NCBI GenBank assembly: GCA_002354805.1
Contig: DEMH01000002.1
Span: 1-28,894 of the forward strand
Length of the DNA stretch: 28,894 bases
DNA from: Gammaproteobacteria bacterium UBA2675
GTDB taxonomy: Bacteria; Pseudomonadota; Gammaproteobacteria; Pseudomonadales; Pseudohongiellaceae
Reading direction: 5' to 3'
Positions 1 to 8,122 of the stretch are shown here, piece by piece. Position 1 is the stretch's first letter. Each line of letters opens with the position of its first letter. The position numbers were made by a program, and so were the translations under genes. The notes under the pieces were generated by a model. That model had not been told where the DNA came from. It worked only from the letters and a program-made list of their open reading frames with translations, and ran no database searches.

Positions 1-1036
1 ATGGGCCATGCAACCGATCTCGGTGATGCCCTGGCCAAAGCTGGCTTTGTAACCGCTGTAATCGTCGCAGATCAGTTTGCCCTGCCAGCCATCAAGGAAG
101 CGCCGGGCATGTTCACCGGCGCGTCCGGGTGCAAAGTCATAGACCACGGCTTTGGTATCCGCATAAGACGTGGTGCAGTAGGCCCAGATGTACGCGCGAT
201 GGGTCTTTTTCTTGCCCGGCTCCAGCACCGGCACCGGTGTTTCATCGGCGTGTACCACCGGGTGGCTCAGGATGGTGTCACGCAGTGCATCGGCCAGCGG
301 TTGCAAGGCCTGACCGCAGCGTCCGACCCAGTCAGCCAGGGTGGAGCGGGCCAGCGGGTAACCGGCCCGACCAAAGATCTGTTCATGACGATACAGCGGC
401 AGATGATCAGCGTACTTGGCCACCAGTACATGAGCGAGCAGGCCGGTGGTGGGCAGGCCTTTGTCGATCACATGCGCCGGCACCGCCGCCTGGGTCAGTG
501 TTTCACACTCGGTGCATACCCACTTGCCACGGATGTGCTGCTCAACGCTGAACACGCCCGGGGTATAGTCCAGTTTCTCGCTGACGTCTTCACCGATGCG
601 CTTTAACTGACAACCGCACTGGCACTGGGTGTTATCCGGCTCGTGACGTATTTTTTTTGCGAGGCAGCTCAGGTGGCAACGCCACACGCTTGGGCTGTGC
701 TTTGGGTTTGTTGCTGATGGGTTCATCTTTGATCTGATCAGCCCACTCCTGCTCGATGGCACTGGTATCGGCATCGATGATGTCCTCTAACAGGCTTTGT
801 TGCAGGGGGCTGAGCTTCTCGCTGTGTTTGCCGAACTTCAATCGGCGCAGCAGCAACAACTCGTGCGAGAGCTTGGCGTTGACCGCTTCCAGGTGCCGGT
901 TTCGCTGCTCGGCGGTCACAGTGCGTTGCTGCAATGTCTGCAACTGCTGCTCTTGGTCAGCCGCACTGCCCATCAGTTGGGCAACCAGGTTGCGCAGCTG
1001 TTCGGCATCGAGTTTGTTCAGGTCAACTTGAGTCAT
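1..1036 (-). pseudogene. tnpC: IS66 transposase TnpC, frameshifted and cut by window edge
   Basis: The N-terminal part (632-1036) starts MTQVDLNKLDAEQLRNLVAQ, has a long coiled-coil-like segment and the FGKHSEKLSP motif of IS66 transposases. The frame is lost at a run of eight A's on the coding strand (651-658 here). With seven A's it would read LPRKKIRHEPDNTQCQCGC and continue in the next frame through the Cys-rich zinc-binding segment, the VHADETPVPVL catalytic segment and DDYSGYKASFGQG, to the window edge. The C-terminal part of the DDE domain lies outside the window. A homopolymer indel is a common real mutation, a common sequencing error, and a possible transcriptional slippage site; I favour a pseudogene. 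Confidence 0.85.
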
Positions 1037-1121
1037 GCCGTCAGTATGCCACTGACCAGCGCTCAGTTCGATACGCTTAATGGGTTATGGCATTTATCGC
1101 AAGGTTATGATTCGATACAAC

Positions 1122-1457
1122 TTACAGGAGACTGATGACACCGGCTTCACCGACTCGCTGCCAGGGCAGACCTTGAACCAGCGCACTGAGCTGCTCATCG
1201 CTGAGCGCCAGTTGCGGTGCGCGCCAGGACTCAGCCCAGTGGAACTTGCCGCGGTTGAGCCTGCGGGCACAAAACCAGATGCCAAGGCCATCGTGGATCA
1301 ACACCTTCATCCGGTTGGCGCGCTTGTTGGCGAACAGATACGCACAATGCGGCCGGGCACTGCCAAACACTTGCACCACCCGGGCCAGCGCCGTGTCCGG
1401 ACCGGCGCGCATATCCAGCGGCTCGGTGGCCAGCCAGATCTGATCGATGCGGATCAC
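1122..1457 (-). CDS. tnpB: IS66 accessory protein TnpB
   Basis: This 111-residue protein matches the IS66 Orf2 (TnpB) family in size and sequence: PLDMRAGPDTALARVVQVFG followed by CAYLFANKRANRMKVLIHDG and GIWFCARRLNRGKFHW. TnpB is needed for transposition of IS66 elements, but its biochemical role is unclear. It starts with GTG, and that codon overlaps the TGA stop of the upstream tnpA frame (1454-1456), the usual translational coupling in this family. It is the only one of the three genes in this copy that reads intact. About 85 bases separate it from tnpC. Confidence 0.9.
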   Translation of the reverse strand: MIRIDQIWLATEPLDMRAGPDTALARVVQVFGSARPHCAYLFANKRANRMKVLIHDGLGIWFCARRLNRGKFHWAESWRAPQLALSDEQLSALVQGLPWQRVGEAGVISLL

Positions 1458-1821
1458 TGCAGCAGCTCACGCAGCAGCGCCAGGCAACGATCGGTTTGTG
1501 AGACCGGCCAGTTGATGTTGATGCTTTGCTGGCGATACGGGATCTCCACACGGATCGTTTCAGCGTCAGCAGCGCGCCTTACTGGTGGCGCCGGTTGTTG
1601 GTGTTGATCGGTAAAGCGACAAAGCCAGGTGCCTTGTGAGCACTTTTGCTCTGCGCCAGGCGTATCCATTTGCGCAGCATATTGGCATTGAGTCCGTGCT
1701 CCAGCGCGATGCGGGCCACTGAGGCGCCAGGTTGCGCGCAGGCGGCAATCACGTTTTGTTTAAAGGCCTTGGTGTAACGTTTGCGCTTGGGCGCGGGAGA
1801 GACTACGCTTATTTCGTTCAT
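1454..1821 (-). pseudogene. tnpA: IS66 TnpA (HTH protein), frameshifted
   Basis: The first 80 codons (1579-1821) encode a helix-turn-helix DNA-binding protein: KRKRYTKAFKQNVIAACAQP, GASVARIALEHGLNANMLRKWI. The frame then stops at 1579. The expected C-terminal part (VEIPYRQQSININWPVSQTD then CLALLRELLQ) continues in the -1 frame to a TGA overlapping the tnpB start. The switch lies around 1590-1610, in a CAACACCAACAACC stretch that has no classical slippery heptamer, so a one-base deletion is more likely than programmed frameshifting. A full-length product would be about 120 residues, normal for IS66 TnpA. Confidence 0.8.
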
Positions 1822-1966
1822 GAAAAGTGTCCGCTTTAAAATAGGTGGACACTATCGAATCAGGAGCTCATCGATTCAAGATGTGATGGCCGGACGGTTA
1901 CAGCTCTCCGACGTCACCCCGTATTCAGTAGCACCAGGCTTTAGAGTCCGGGGTTCATATGAGCCC

Positions 1967-3094
1967 CTACCCGAAACTGAAGCACTCATTACTAGAAATT
2001 TCTGGCCTTATGTGCCGATCCCTAAACTGAATCGGAGTCAGATTTTCCAGCGACGTGTGTGGTCTGAAGTCATTATATTCTTCACGCCATGCTTCGATTT
2101 TTTCTCTGGCATCTTCAAGCGATAAAAACCAATGGCTGTTCAAACACTCATCACGCAAGCTGCCATTAAACGATTCGATAAACGGATTATCCGTCAGTGT
2201 TTCCAGCCTGGAAAAGGCTAACACAACATTGTTCTCATAAGCCCATTTGTCCAACACCTTGGAGATGAACTCGCTGCCGTTATCGACTTGTATCCGATCA
2301 GGGCACCTATCATGGAGCGGCTGGATGGTGTCCATCACACCGACCACGTGGCCGCCTTTGATGCTGTAATCCACATGGATCGCCATGCATTCGCGACTAA
2401 AATTATCCACTATAGTTAAGGCCCTGATCCGCTTCCCGTCGAACAGGTTGCCTGCGACAAAATCCATGCTCCAACACTGATCCAGTGAATCTATCTGCGT
2501 TCGATCCATACGGTGTGCCGCTGCCACTCGTCTTTTGGGTCGCTTGCTACGCAGATTCAGGCATTCTTCCCGGTATATGCGCCGCACTTTCTTGTGATTG
2601 ACGAGCCAGCCTTCGCGCCTTAGCAGCATATGAATCCGTTCGTAACCATAGCGTACTCGTGTGGCCGCTATCTCCTTTATACGAGCTCTCAGCGCCGCAT
2701 CTGAGCTGCGCCTGGACCGGTAGTAATACACCGAGCTGTAACACAGCATCAATGAGCAAGCCCGTCGCTTAGATGCCCGGAAAGCCATCACAAGGTAATC
2801 CACCAGCTCACGACGCTTGACGGGCTTTGAAGCTTTTTTGACAGGACATCCTGAAGCATTTTGTTTATCCAAGCTCAAATCGGCCACCATTCGCTTCAGA
2901 CGCTGGTTTTCATGTTCCAACTGATTGAGTCGACGCAGCTCGGAAACTCCCAGCCCTCCGTATTTCCTCTTCCAGTTGGAGAGAGTCGCCTCCGAGATAC
3001 CCATCTTGCGGCATACCTCAGCAACCCGGGTACCTGTCTCTGCTTGTTTCAAAGCAAAAGCAATCTGCTGCTCTGTATATTTCGATTTCTTCAT
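1967..3094 (-). CDS. IS3-family transposase, OrfA and OrfB fused in one frame
   Basis: This is a cut-and-paste/copy-out DDE transposase. Translation most likely starts at ATG 3094 (MKKSKYTEQQIAFALKQAET); an in-frame ATG at 3112 is also open. The N-terminal part is the OrfA HTH and leucine-zipper region, ending ADLSLDKQ. The rest is OrfB, with an HTH_21-like segment and an rve integrase core. The catalytic residues are visible: D in CWSMDFVAG, D in QVDNGSEF and E in FIESFNGSLRDEC. OrfA and OrfB are usually separate frames joined by -1 slippage; here they are continuous owing to one extra A (see findings). The last eight or so residues lie beyond the proposed inverted repeat and so come from flanking DNA. 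Confidence 0.9.
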   Translation of the reverse strand: MKKSKYTEQQIAFALKQAETGTRVAEVCRKMGISEATLSNWKRKYGGLGVSELRRLNQLEHENQRLKRMVADLSLDKQNASGCPVKKASKPVKRRELVDYLVMAFRASKRRACSLMLCYSSVYYYRSRRSSDAALRARIKEIAATRVRYGYERIHMLLRREGWLVNHKKVRRIYREECLNLRSKRPKRRVAAAHRMDRTQIDSLDQCWSMDFVAGNLFDGKRIRALTIVDNFSRECMAIHVDYSIKGGHVVGVMDTIQPLHDRCPDRIQVDNGSEFISKVLDKWAYENNVVLAFSRLETLTDNPFIESFNGSLRDECLNSHWFLSLEDAREKIEAWREEYNDFRPHTSLENLTPIQFRDRHIRPEISSNECFSFG

Positions 3095-3138
3095 GGCAAA
3101 TGGCCCTCCCATGAACCGATTTTGCCAGAAATCTACAG
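1992..3138 (-). mobile_element. IS3-family (IS407-group-like) insertion sequence
   Basis: The transposase is bounded by imperfect 15-bp terminal inverted repeats: 1992-2006 (ctagaaatttctggc) and 3124-3138, whose reverse complement is CTGTAGATTTCTGGC (12 of 15 match, including a shared 8-base TTTCTGGC core). This gives an element of about 1.15 kb, slightly shorter than typical IS407-group members. No clear target duplication is visible. The right side abuts a tyrosine integrase frame that the insertion interrupts. The ends are proposals from sequence symmetry, not from alignment to a reference copy. Confidence 0.7.
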
Positions 3139-3500
3139 TTTAGGATGCTTCGATTATCAGGGAGGAGGTCACTCTCGTACCAATGGGAAAAAAGGGAGTG
3201 CAGAGAAGCGGCCTCCATAATGGTCTGCTTTTCCAACCGCCGGACAATCCTGGGATCATGCCCCTGCTCCAGCTCCTTCTTCAGTCGCTGGTTCTTTGCT
3301 CTCGCGTCTTTAAGCGATATCAGGGGATATGAGCCAAGATCGAGACGCATGGGCTTACCGCCATAACGTTAACGCATCTGGAAAACGGTCTTGCCCTTGG
3401 GAGATACACGAACGCTCAGGCCATCCCGATCAGCCTTTTCATCGCGTTCCGCTCTGGTCACTCCGGCATTGGCTTTAAGCCAGCTATCTGAAAGTGTCAT
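3139..3500 (-). pseudogene. Tyrosine integrase (P4-type) N-terminal remnant
   Basis: From ATG 3500 the minus strand reads MTLSDSWLKANAGVTRAERD, continues to GKTVFQMR, hits an in-frame TAA (3369-3371), and resumes in the same frame with RYGGKPMRLDLGSYPLISLK and DARAKNQRLKKELEQGHDPR. This is the arm-binding N-terminal domain (DUF4102 type) of phage and genomic-island integrases. The TAA most likely replaced a Tyr codon, since this family usually has RYRYGGK-like sequence here. The frame is then cut by the IS3 element at about 3139, and the catalytic Arg-His-Tyr domain is absent from the window. It is the relic of an island or prophage integrase. Confidence 0.85.
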
Positions 3501-3508
3501 ACAAAGTC

Positions 3509-3569
3509 TGTGTACATATTTTTGATCTGGGCCGATTTTGAGGAATTATGTAGACAGTTGTGTACACAA
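3509..3569. promoter_or_regulatory. Repeated TGTGTACA motif upstream of integrase remnant
   Basis: TGTGTACA occurs at 3509-3516 and again at 3559-3566, where it is part of a perfect 12-bp palindrome TTGTGTACACAA (3558-3569). Both lie just upstream of the integrase start (3500, minus strand), where operators, excisionase sites or arm-type sites of island integrases are expected. The role is inference; no tRNA-derived attachment core was recognised nearby. Confidence 0.4.
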
Positions 3570-3881
3570 TTCTGTTGGCTCAGCTTGACATTTAATGACT
3601 CAGATTGTCGCACCCCAAGTGCCAAGAATCAATAAATACAAGGGGTTAAATGAATATTTGGCAGGGGTTGTCGCCGCGTGTCTTAAAGGCAATTATCGGG
3701 GTGCGAAATGATCGCGAAAGTGCGACGGGTAGCGATTTCCCGCGCTAACTGGTCTTGTGCCATATCGTGTATCTGCGACTTTGAAAAGGCGCGTATTTTC
3801 GCCTATTCGCCGCCATTAAACAAACCTGCAACCCGCTTATGTGCTACGCTTTGCCACTTTTTCGCATCTGATGAATCTGAT

Positions 3882-4739
3882 ATGGGCTTATTGTTATTTG
3901 TCACCGTCTTTTGGGCGTTCTCATTCAGCCTGATTGGCGAGTTTCTGAGCGGCAACGTCGACAACGATTTTGCGGTTCTGACGCGCGTGACTCTGGCCGC
4001 GCTGATGTTCCTGCCGCTGACGGTCTGGCGCGGGGTTCCCGGCCGGATTATCGGTGGACTCATGTTGTGTGGCGCCCTGCAGTTTGGCATCACTTATCTG
4101 TTGCTGTATCGATCATTCAGCTTCCTGACAGTGCCAGAAGTGCTGCTGTTTACGATCTTCACGCCCCTGTACGTGACGCTGATCGATGATGCCCTGAATC
4201 GCCGCTTTTCACCTGTTGCGCTGTTGGCCGCAGCGGTTGCAACACTGGGCGCCGGCGTGATTCGATATGATGGCCTGAGCGAAGACTATCTGACTGGCTT
4301 TCTGCTGTTGCAGGTATCAAACCTCACGTTTGCCGCCGGCCAGGTAGGTTACAAGCATTTGATGCAGGCGTTCCCATTGGTGCTGGCACCATGGCGTACC
4401 TTCGGTCACTTTTTTATTGGCGCGCTGATCATCGCACTGCCATCCTTCCTGATTTTCGGCAATACCGAGATGCTGCCGTCTACTTCGTTACACTGGGGCA
4501 TTCTTGCCTGGCTGGGCGTGGGTGCATCAGGCATCGGCATGTATCTGTGGAACCGGGGTGGCTGTCAGGTCGACGCCGGCACGCTGGGCATCATGAATAA
4601 CGCGCTGGTTCCGGCCGGCCTGCTGGTCAATCTGGCCATCTGGGGTCAGGATGAACCCTTATTGCCGCTGTTTATTGGCGGATCCATTATCGCTTTCTCA
4701 CTGTGGATCAACGCCAGACGCCCGGCCAGCAAGCTGTAG
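3882..4739 (+). CDS. EamA/DMT-family inner-membrane transporter
   Basis: This is a drug/metabolite transporter superfamily permease of about 285 residues with roughly ten hydrophobic helices, the usual size and layout of two EamA repeats. It begins MGLLLFVTVFWAFSFSLIGE, the typical first helix with an F/W-rich loop. Later segments include FLTVPEVLLFTIFTPLYVTL and the C-terminal repeat with WGILAWLGVGASGIGMYLW. The frame is open from 3708, but the extra 58 residues are not hydrophobic or family-like, so ATG 3882 is preferred although no strong ribosome-binding site precedes it. It probably exports or imports a small metabolite; the substrate cannot be read from the sequence. Its 3' end converges with the sulfurtransferase gene. 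Confidence 0.85.
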   Translation: MGLLLFVTVFWAFSFSLIGEFLSGNVDNDFAVLTRVTLAALMFLPLTVWRGVPGRIIGGLMLCGALQFGITYLLLYRSFSFLTVPEVLLFTIFTPLYVTLIDDALNRRFSPVALLAAAVATLGAGVIRYDGLSEDYLTGFLLLQVSNLTFAAGQVGYKHLMQAFPLVLAPWRTFGHFFIGALIIALPSFLIFGNTEMLPSTSLHWGILAWLGVGASGIGMYLWNRGGCQVDAGTLGIMNNALVPAGLLVNLAIWGQDEPLLPLFIGGSIIAFSLWINARRPASKL

Positions 4740-4769
4740 GAAGGCAGGCGACGACTGCGGGAGTGAATG

Positions 4770-5636
4770 TCAGGCTGTCGCGATCGGGTGCGATGGATCC
4801 GTGATCCACTCACTCCATGAACCGGCATACAGCCTGGGCATGTCCTGCCCGGCAATCACTGCCGCCAGAATATTGTGACAGGCCGTCACACCCGAACCAC
4901 AATAGGCGACCAGTTCGCGATCTGGTGGCAGTGCTTCAAAGCGTTTCAACAGATCGCTGGCTGGCAGGAACCGGCCCTGCTCATCGACGTTGCCGGAACA
5001 CGGCAGGCAGATTGCGCCGGGAATATGCCCCGCTACCGGATCAATCGGCTCGTGCTCTCCCCGATACCTCGGTTCGGCGCGCGCATCAATCAGTTGCCAC
5101 TGCGGCGTGTCCAGATGCTTCAGCACCTCACCGGATGAAACCCACATGTCGGCCACGGGTCGCGCAATAAAATTCCCCGGCCAGGCTTTGACCGTAATGG
5201 ATTCCGTGGTCTTGCCTCCCTGGTTTCGCCAGTCCGCAAGACCACCGTCAAGCACCTGCACCTTTGAGTGTCCCAGCCACACAAGCAGCCACCAGGCGCG
5301 CGCGGCATACAGGGACGGGCTGTCGTCGTAGACCACTACATGATCGCTGTTTCGCATACCCAGCTCACGAAGCCTGGCTTCCAGTACTGCCGGATCGGGC
5401 AGCGGATGGCGGCCTGTCTCTCCGGGCACGATTGCCGACGACAGGTCTTCATCAAGATCCAGAAATACCGCTCCCGGAATGTGACCTTCCTGGTAGGCCC
5501 TACGGCCATAGCTGACATCCTCCAGCTTGAACCGACAGTCAATGACAAAAATCCCCTCACTGGACAGCAGTGATTTCAGCTGCCCGGCACTGATCAATGG
5601 ATCAACGACTGTTTTTTCATCACTGTGTGTCTTCAT
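4770..5636 (-). CDS. sseA: 3-mercaptopyruvate sulfurtransferase
   Basis: This two-domain rhodanese-fold enzyme of 288 residues transfers sulfane sulfur from 3-mercaptopyruvate to thiol acceptors or cyanide. The N-terminal inactive rhodanese domain carries GHIPGAVFLDLDEDLS and HPLPDP. The C-terminal domain has GHIPGAICLP and the active loop CGSGVT at residues 246-251. The Gly-Ser after the catalytic Cys marks mercaptopyruvate sulfurtransferases rather than thiosulfate sulfurtransferases, which have CRKGVT. The frame is open from 5696, but ATG 5636 is preferred because GAGG sits just upstream at normal spacing. It is divergent from the PAP2 gene. Confidence 0.9.
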   Translation of the reverse strand: MKTHSDEKTVVDPLISAGQLKSLLSSEGIFVIDCRFKLEDVSYGRRAYQEGHIPGAVFLDLDEDLSSAIVPGETGRHPLPDPAVLEARLRELGMRNSDHVVVYDDSPSLYAARAWWLLVWLGHSKVQVLDGGLADWRNQGGKTTESITVKAWPGNFIARPVADMWVSSGEVLKHLDTPQWQLIDARAEPRYRGEHEPIDPVAGHIPGAICLPCSGNVDEQGRFLPASDLLKRFEALPPDRELVAYCGSGVTACHNILAAVIAGQDMPRLYAGSWSEWITDPSHPIATA

Positions 5637-5792
5637 TAACGCCTCATTCTCCGTGCTGGGGATAACTATATGTGTCGGGTCAGCCGCCGCAAGCAAAAAT
5701 CATTGATTGTCAACGAACTGTCATGTGCAGGACATGCAGCTGTCGCAAAGCGCTGCCAAACTGCCCGCGTGCAGACAAACGGGGTAGCCGTT

Positions 5793-6350
5793 ATGAACAA
5801 CCGAACCGTCAATGCTTTGCAACGTCTGGCCGACATGGATGCCCGCCTATTCCTCGCACTAAACAGTGTACACCGACACGCAAGGGTGGAACGACTGATT
5901 CGCGCCATATCGTTCAGCGGTGACGGGTATCTGTACCTGGCACTTGGCATTTGTTTGCCCTGGCTGTTTCCAGAAGCGGGCACTGGATTCCTGATTGCTG
6001 GTCTGATTGGCTTCCTGATTGAGTTACCTGTTTACTGGGTACTCAAGAACGCCTTCAAGCGGCGCCGGCCGTTTCGGGTTGTTGAGGCGATGGCGCCAGC
6101 ACTTAATCCCTCCGATGAGTTCAGTTTTCCATCCGGGCACACCACGGCGGCCTTCATGATGGCCGCGCTGGTCAGTTTCTTCTTCCCCCTGGCTGGCCTG
6201 TTGATGTACGGCTGGGCAGCTCTGGTTGGACTGTCGCGGGTCATGCTGAAGGTACATTTCATTTCTGACGTAATCGCCGGCGCAGCGCTGGGCTCACTGA
6301 TCGCCTGGCTGGCAATCACTGCACTGTTACCGATGGCAATTCTGGGGTAA
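5793..6350 (+). CDS. PAP2-family membrane phosphatase
   Basis: This is a small integral-membrane lipid phosphatase of 185 residues. All three motifs of the PAP2 superfamily are present: KNAFKRRRP (motif 1), FPSGHTT (motif 2) and SRVMLKVHFISD (motif 3, with the catalytic His and Asp). Hydrophobic helices flank them. Likely substrates are phosphatidate, phosphatidylglycerol phosphate or undecaprenyl pyrophosphate, acting at the outer face of the inner membrane; sequence alone does not decide. The frame is open from 5670, but ATG 5793 with ggggtag upstream gives a normal family length. The next gene starts 41 bases downstream and may be co-transcribed. Confidence 0.85.
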   Translation: MNNRTVNALQRLADMDARLFLALNSVHRHARVERLIRAISFSGDGYLYLALGICLPWLFPEAGTGFLIAGLIGFLIELPVYWVLKNAFKRRRPFRVVEAMAPALNPSDEFSFPSGHTTAAFMMAALVSFFFPLAGLLMYGWAALVGLSRVMLKVHFISDVIAGAALGSLIAWLAITALLPMAILG

Positions 6351-6391
6351 TCTCTTTTGCTCGGTATTCACACTCTGCGGAGCATTACGCA

Positions 6392-7216
6392 ATGAAAACA
6401 GCAATTAGAAAAACGCTCGCCTGCTCAGCTTTGATGCTGGCCGGCGTTCTGGCCATCGGACAGGCCACCGCCCAGCACAACGGCCCACTACTGGCTGCCA
6501 TTCACGGCGACCACAGATCAGATTTCAACAAGGCACGCGATGTCTATCGCAGCCCTTACGACACACTGACATTCTTTGGCATCGAGCCGCATCACACGGT
6601 CATCGAAGCCTGGCCAGGCGGCGGCTGGTATACCGAAATACTCGCGCCCTACCTTAAAGAGAATGGCAAACTGATTGCCGCCACCTATGATCGCAGTGAC
6701 GACCCTGAACAAAGCTGGATGACTGGCTCCAACGCCGCATTTGCGCGTCTGCTCGACAGCAACCCGGATCTGTACGGTGATATCGAGATATCCCAACAGC
6801 TCACCCAGTCGCAGTCAGCGATCGCGCCAGCTGGCACAGTTGATGCGATCGTGGATTTCAGAAATGCCCACAACTGGCTTGGCATGGGCGCAGACAATGT
6901 TGTCATGGCGTGGCATGCGGCACTGAAACCAGGCGGTGTAGTAGGCATCGTGGATCACCGCTGGCCAGCTGACCAGGCTGCCATTCCGGGCAACGGCTAT
7001 ATCCATGAGCAGCAATTGATCGACCTGATGACCTCTCATGGGTTTACCCTGGCTGGCCGCTCGGAAATTAATGCCAACCCCAACGACCCAAAGGACCACC
7101 CCAATGGCGTATGGATGCTGCCACCGAACCTGCGTGGACTGGACGATGAAACTCGTGCACGCAACATCCGTATCGGTGAAAGTGACCGCATGACCCTCAA
7201 GTTCATCAAGAACTGA
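6392..7216 (+). CDS. Exported class I SAM-methyltransferase-like protein
   Basis: This 274-residue protein has a clear signal peptide (hydrophobic core CSALMLAGVLAIG, cleavage near QATA/QHN). The mature part resembles the COG4798-type predicted methyltransferases. The SAM-binding motif I region reads VIEAWPGGGWYTEILAPYL and a motif IV-like strand is AIVDFRNAHNW. The ribosome-binding site cggag is well placed before ATG 6392. A SAM-dependent enzyme outside the cytoplasm is odd because SAM is not known to be freely available there; either it uses another cofactor or it has a different role. It ends directly against the convergent hydrolase gene. Confidence 0.75.
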   Translation: MKTAIRKTLACSALMLAGVLAIGQATAQHNGPLLAAIHGDHRSDFNKARDVYRSPYDTLTFFGIEPHHTVIEAWPGGGWYTEILAPYLKENGKLIAATYDRSDDPEQSWMTGSNAAFARLLDSNPDLYGDIEISQQLTQSQSAIAPAGTVDAIVDFRNAHNWLGMGADNVVMAWHAALKPGGVVGIVDHRWPADQAAIPGNGYIHEQQLIDLMTSHGFTLAGRSEINANPNDPKDHPNGVWMLPPNLRGLDDETRARNIRIGESDRMTLKFIKN

Positions 7217-8122
7217 TCAGGGCTGCAGAAACTCCAGCATGGTCTGGCGGACATTCTGCCAGGCCTCCTGCCCCAGCGAGTGCGGCCCGATGATCAGGTG
7301 ATTCAGCACACTGGCCGCATCTTCGCTTTTTTCAACATCGACATACTGCCACTGACTCAACTGATGCGTGTTGATGAAGTCGCGTATGCCATTGTCTGAT
7401 ACCAGCTCATCGCGTGAGTGCATAAACAACAGCACAGGCATGTTCAGTGTGTCAGTAATAGATTCATTGAAGTCCTCAATGCCGCGATACAGGGCAAGAT
7501 AGGCCGACACTGGTGCAAAATCGTTGGCGCGATACCCATCTGGTGACGTGCTTGGCAGCACCACGCCAGGAAAAGGCTGCAAAGGGTAAAGCAGATAGGA
7601 AGACCAGCGCAGACTGATAGCCGGCGCAAACAGAACCATTTTTTGTGGACGTGCGCCGTCCTGTTCAGCGAAGTGCGCCTGATAGTCGGCCGCCAGCAAT
7701 CCACCTAGCGAAAATCCAACCACATAAAGCGGTAGCGACTGCTCCACAGCTATCCGATTCGCCTCACGGACTGCCCTGCGAACCTCGCCCTGCCAGACAG
7801 AAAAGTCGGCCTCGCGAAACTGCACCAGACGGCCTTGCGCGTCCAGCTCATCAGCATGACCACTCAGAGAAACGCTGAGCACATTGATATTGGCGTCAAG
7901 CAGCGCGGCCGCAATATCATCCATCGCATCAGGCTGCAGATTCAGACCATGCACCAGCACCGAAACGGCTCGGGGTTCATCTGCCAGCAGCCATTCGTAG
8001 GTATAGGTATCCGAGTCAAGCAGTGCCTGCTGCTGCGCATCCAGCGAGTCACGATCAAGAGACGCTGGATATCCGGCACAGCCGCTGGTAAGCAGCAGCG
8101 CCGCTGCCAGCCAGCGAATCAC
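7217..8122 (-). CDS. Lipoprotein alpha/beta hydrolase
   Basis: This serine hydrolase of 301 residues begins with a lipoprotein signal, MIRWLAAALLLTSGC, giving a lipidated Cys15. The alpha/beta-hydrolase elements are the oxyanion strand VSVLVHGLNL, the nucleophile elbow GFSLGG (Ser138), a candidate acid in HSRDELVS and a candidate His in IIGPHSLG. Start choice: GTG 8122 overlaps the TGA stop of ctaA (8119-8121), so the two genes are translationally coupled; the frame is open further upstream, but that part lies inside ctaA in another frame and lacks a signal sequence. The substrate is unknown. Coupling to heme A synthase suggests co-expression but not a shared pathway. Confidence 0.8.
   Translation of the reverse strand: MIRWLAAALLLTSGCAGYPASLDRDSLDAQQQALLDSDTYTYEWLLADEPRAVSVLVHGLNLQPDAMDDIAAALLDANINVLSVSLSGHADELDAQGRLVQFREADFSVWQGEVRRAVREANRIAVEQSLPLYVVGFSLGGLLAADYQAHFAEQDGARPQKMVLFAPAISLRWSSYLLYPLQPFPGVVLPSTSPDGYRANDFAPVSAYLALYRGIEDFNESITDTLNMPVLLFMHSRDELVSDNGIRDFINTHQLSQWQYVDVEKSEDAASVLNHLIIGPHSLGQEAWQNVRQTMLEFLQP

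Larger units (their letters stand above)
1..1901 (-). mobile_element. IS66-family insertion sequence, partial
   Basis: The gene order tnpA-tnpB-tnpC on the minus strand, with tnpA and tnpB overlapping, is diagnostic of IS66 elements. The element runs off the left edge inside tnpC, so only one end is present. A possible terminus is GTAACCGTCCGGCC, read on the minus strand from 1901, because many IS66 ends begin GTAA; this cannot be confirmed without the other end. Two of the three genes are frameshifted, so this copy is probably inactive unless the indels are sequencing errors. Confidence 0.8.

Noticed and set aside
1..606. Open plus-strand frame of 201 codons at the left edge
   Set aside because: The opposite strand encodes the conserved IS66 TnpC DDE domain, so this is a shadow.
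1831..1852. AGTGTCC/GGACACT inverted repeat upstream of tnpA as an IS terminus
   Set aside because: It lies close to the tnpA start, is a short palindrome rather than a terminal sequence, and lacks the GTAA-type start; more likely a tnpA promoter/operator feature.
3708..3881. N-terminal extension of the EamA transporter
   Set aside because: The 58 extra residues are not hydrophobic or family-like, while ATG 3882 begins exactly at the first membrane helix.
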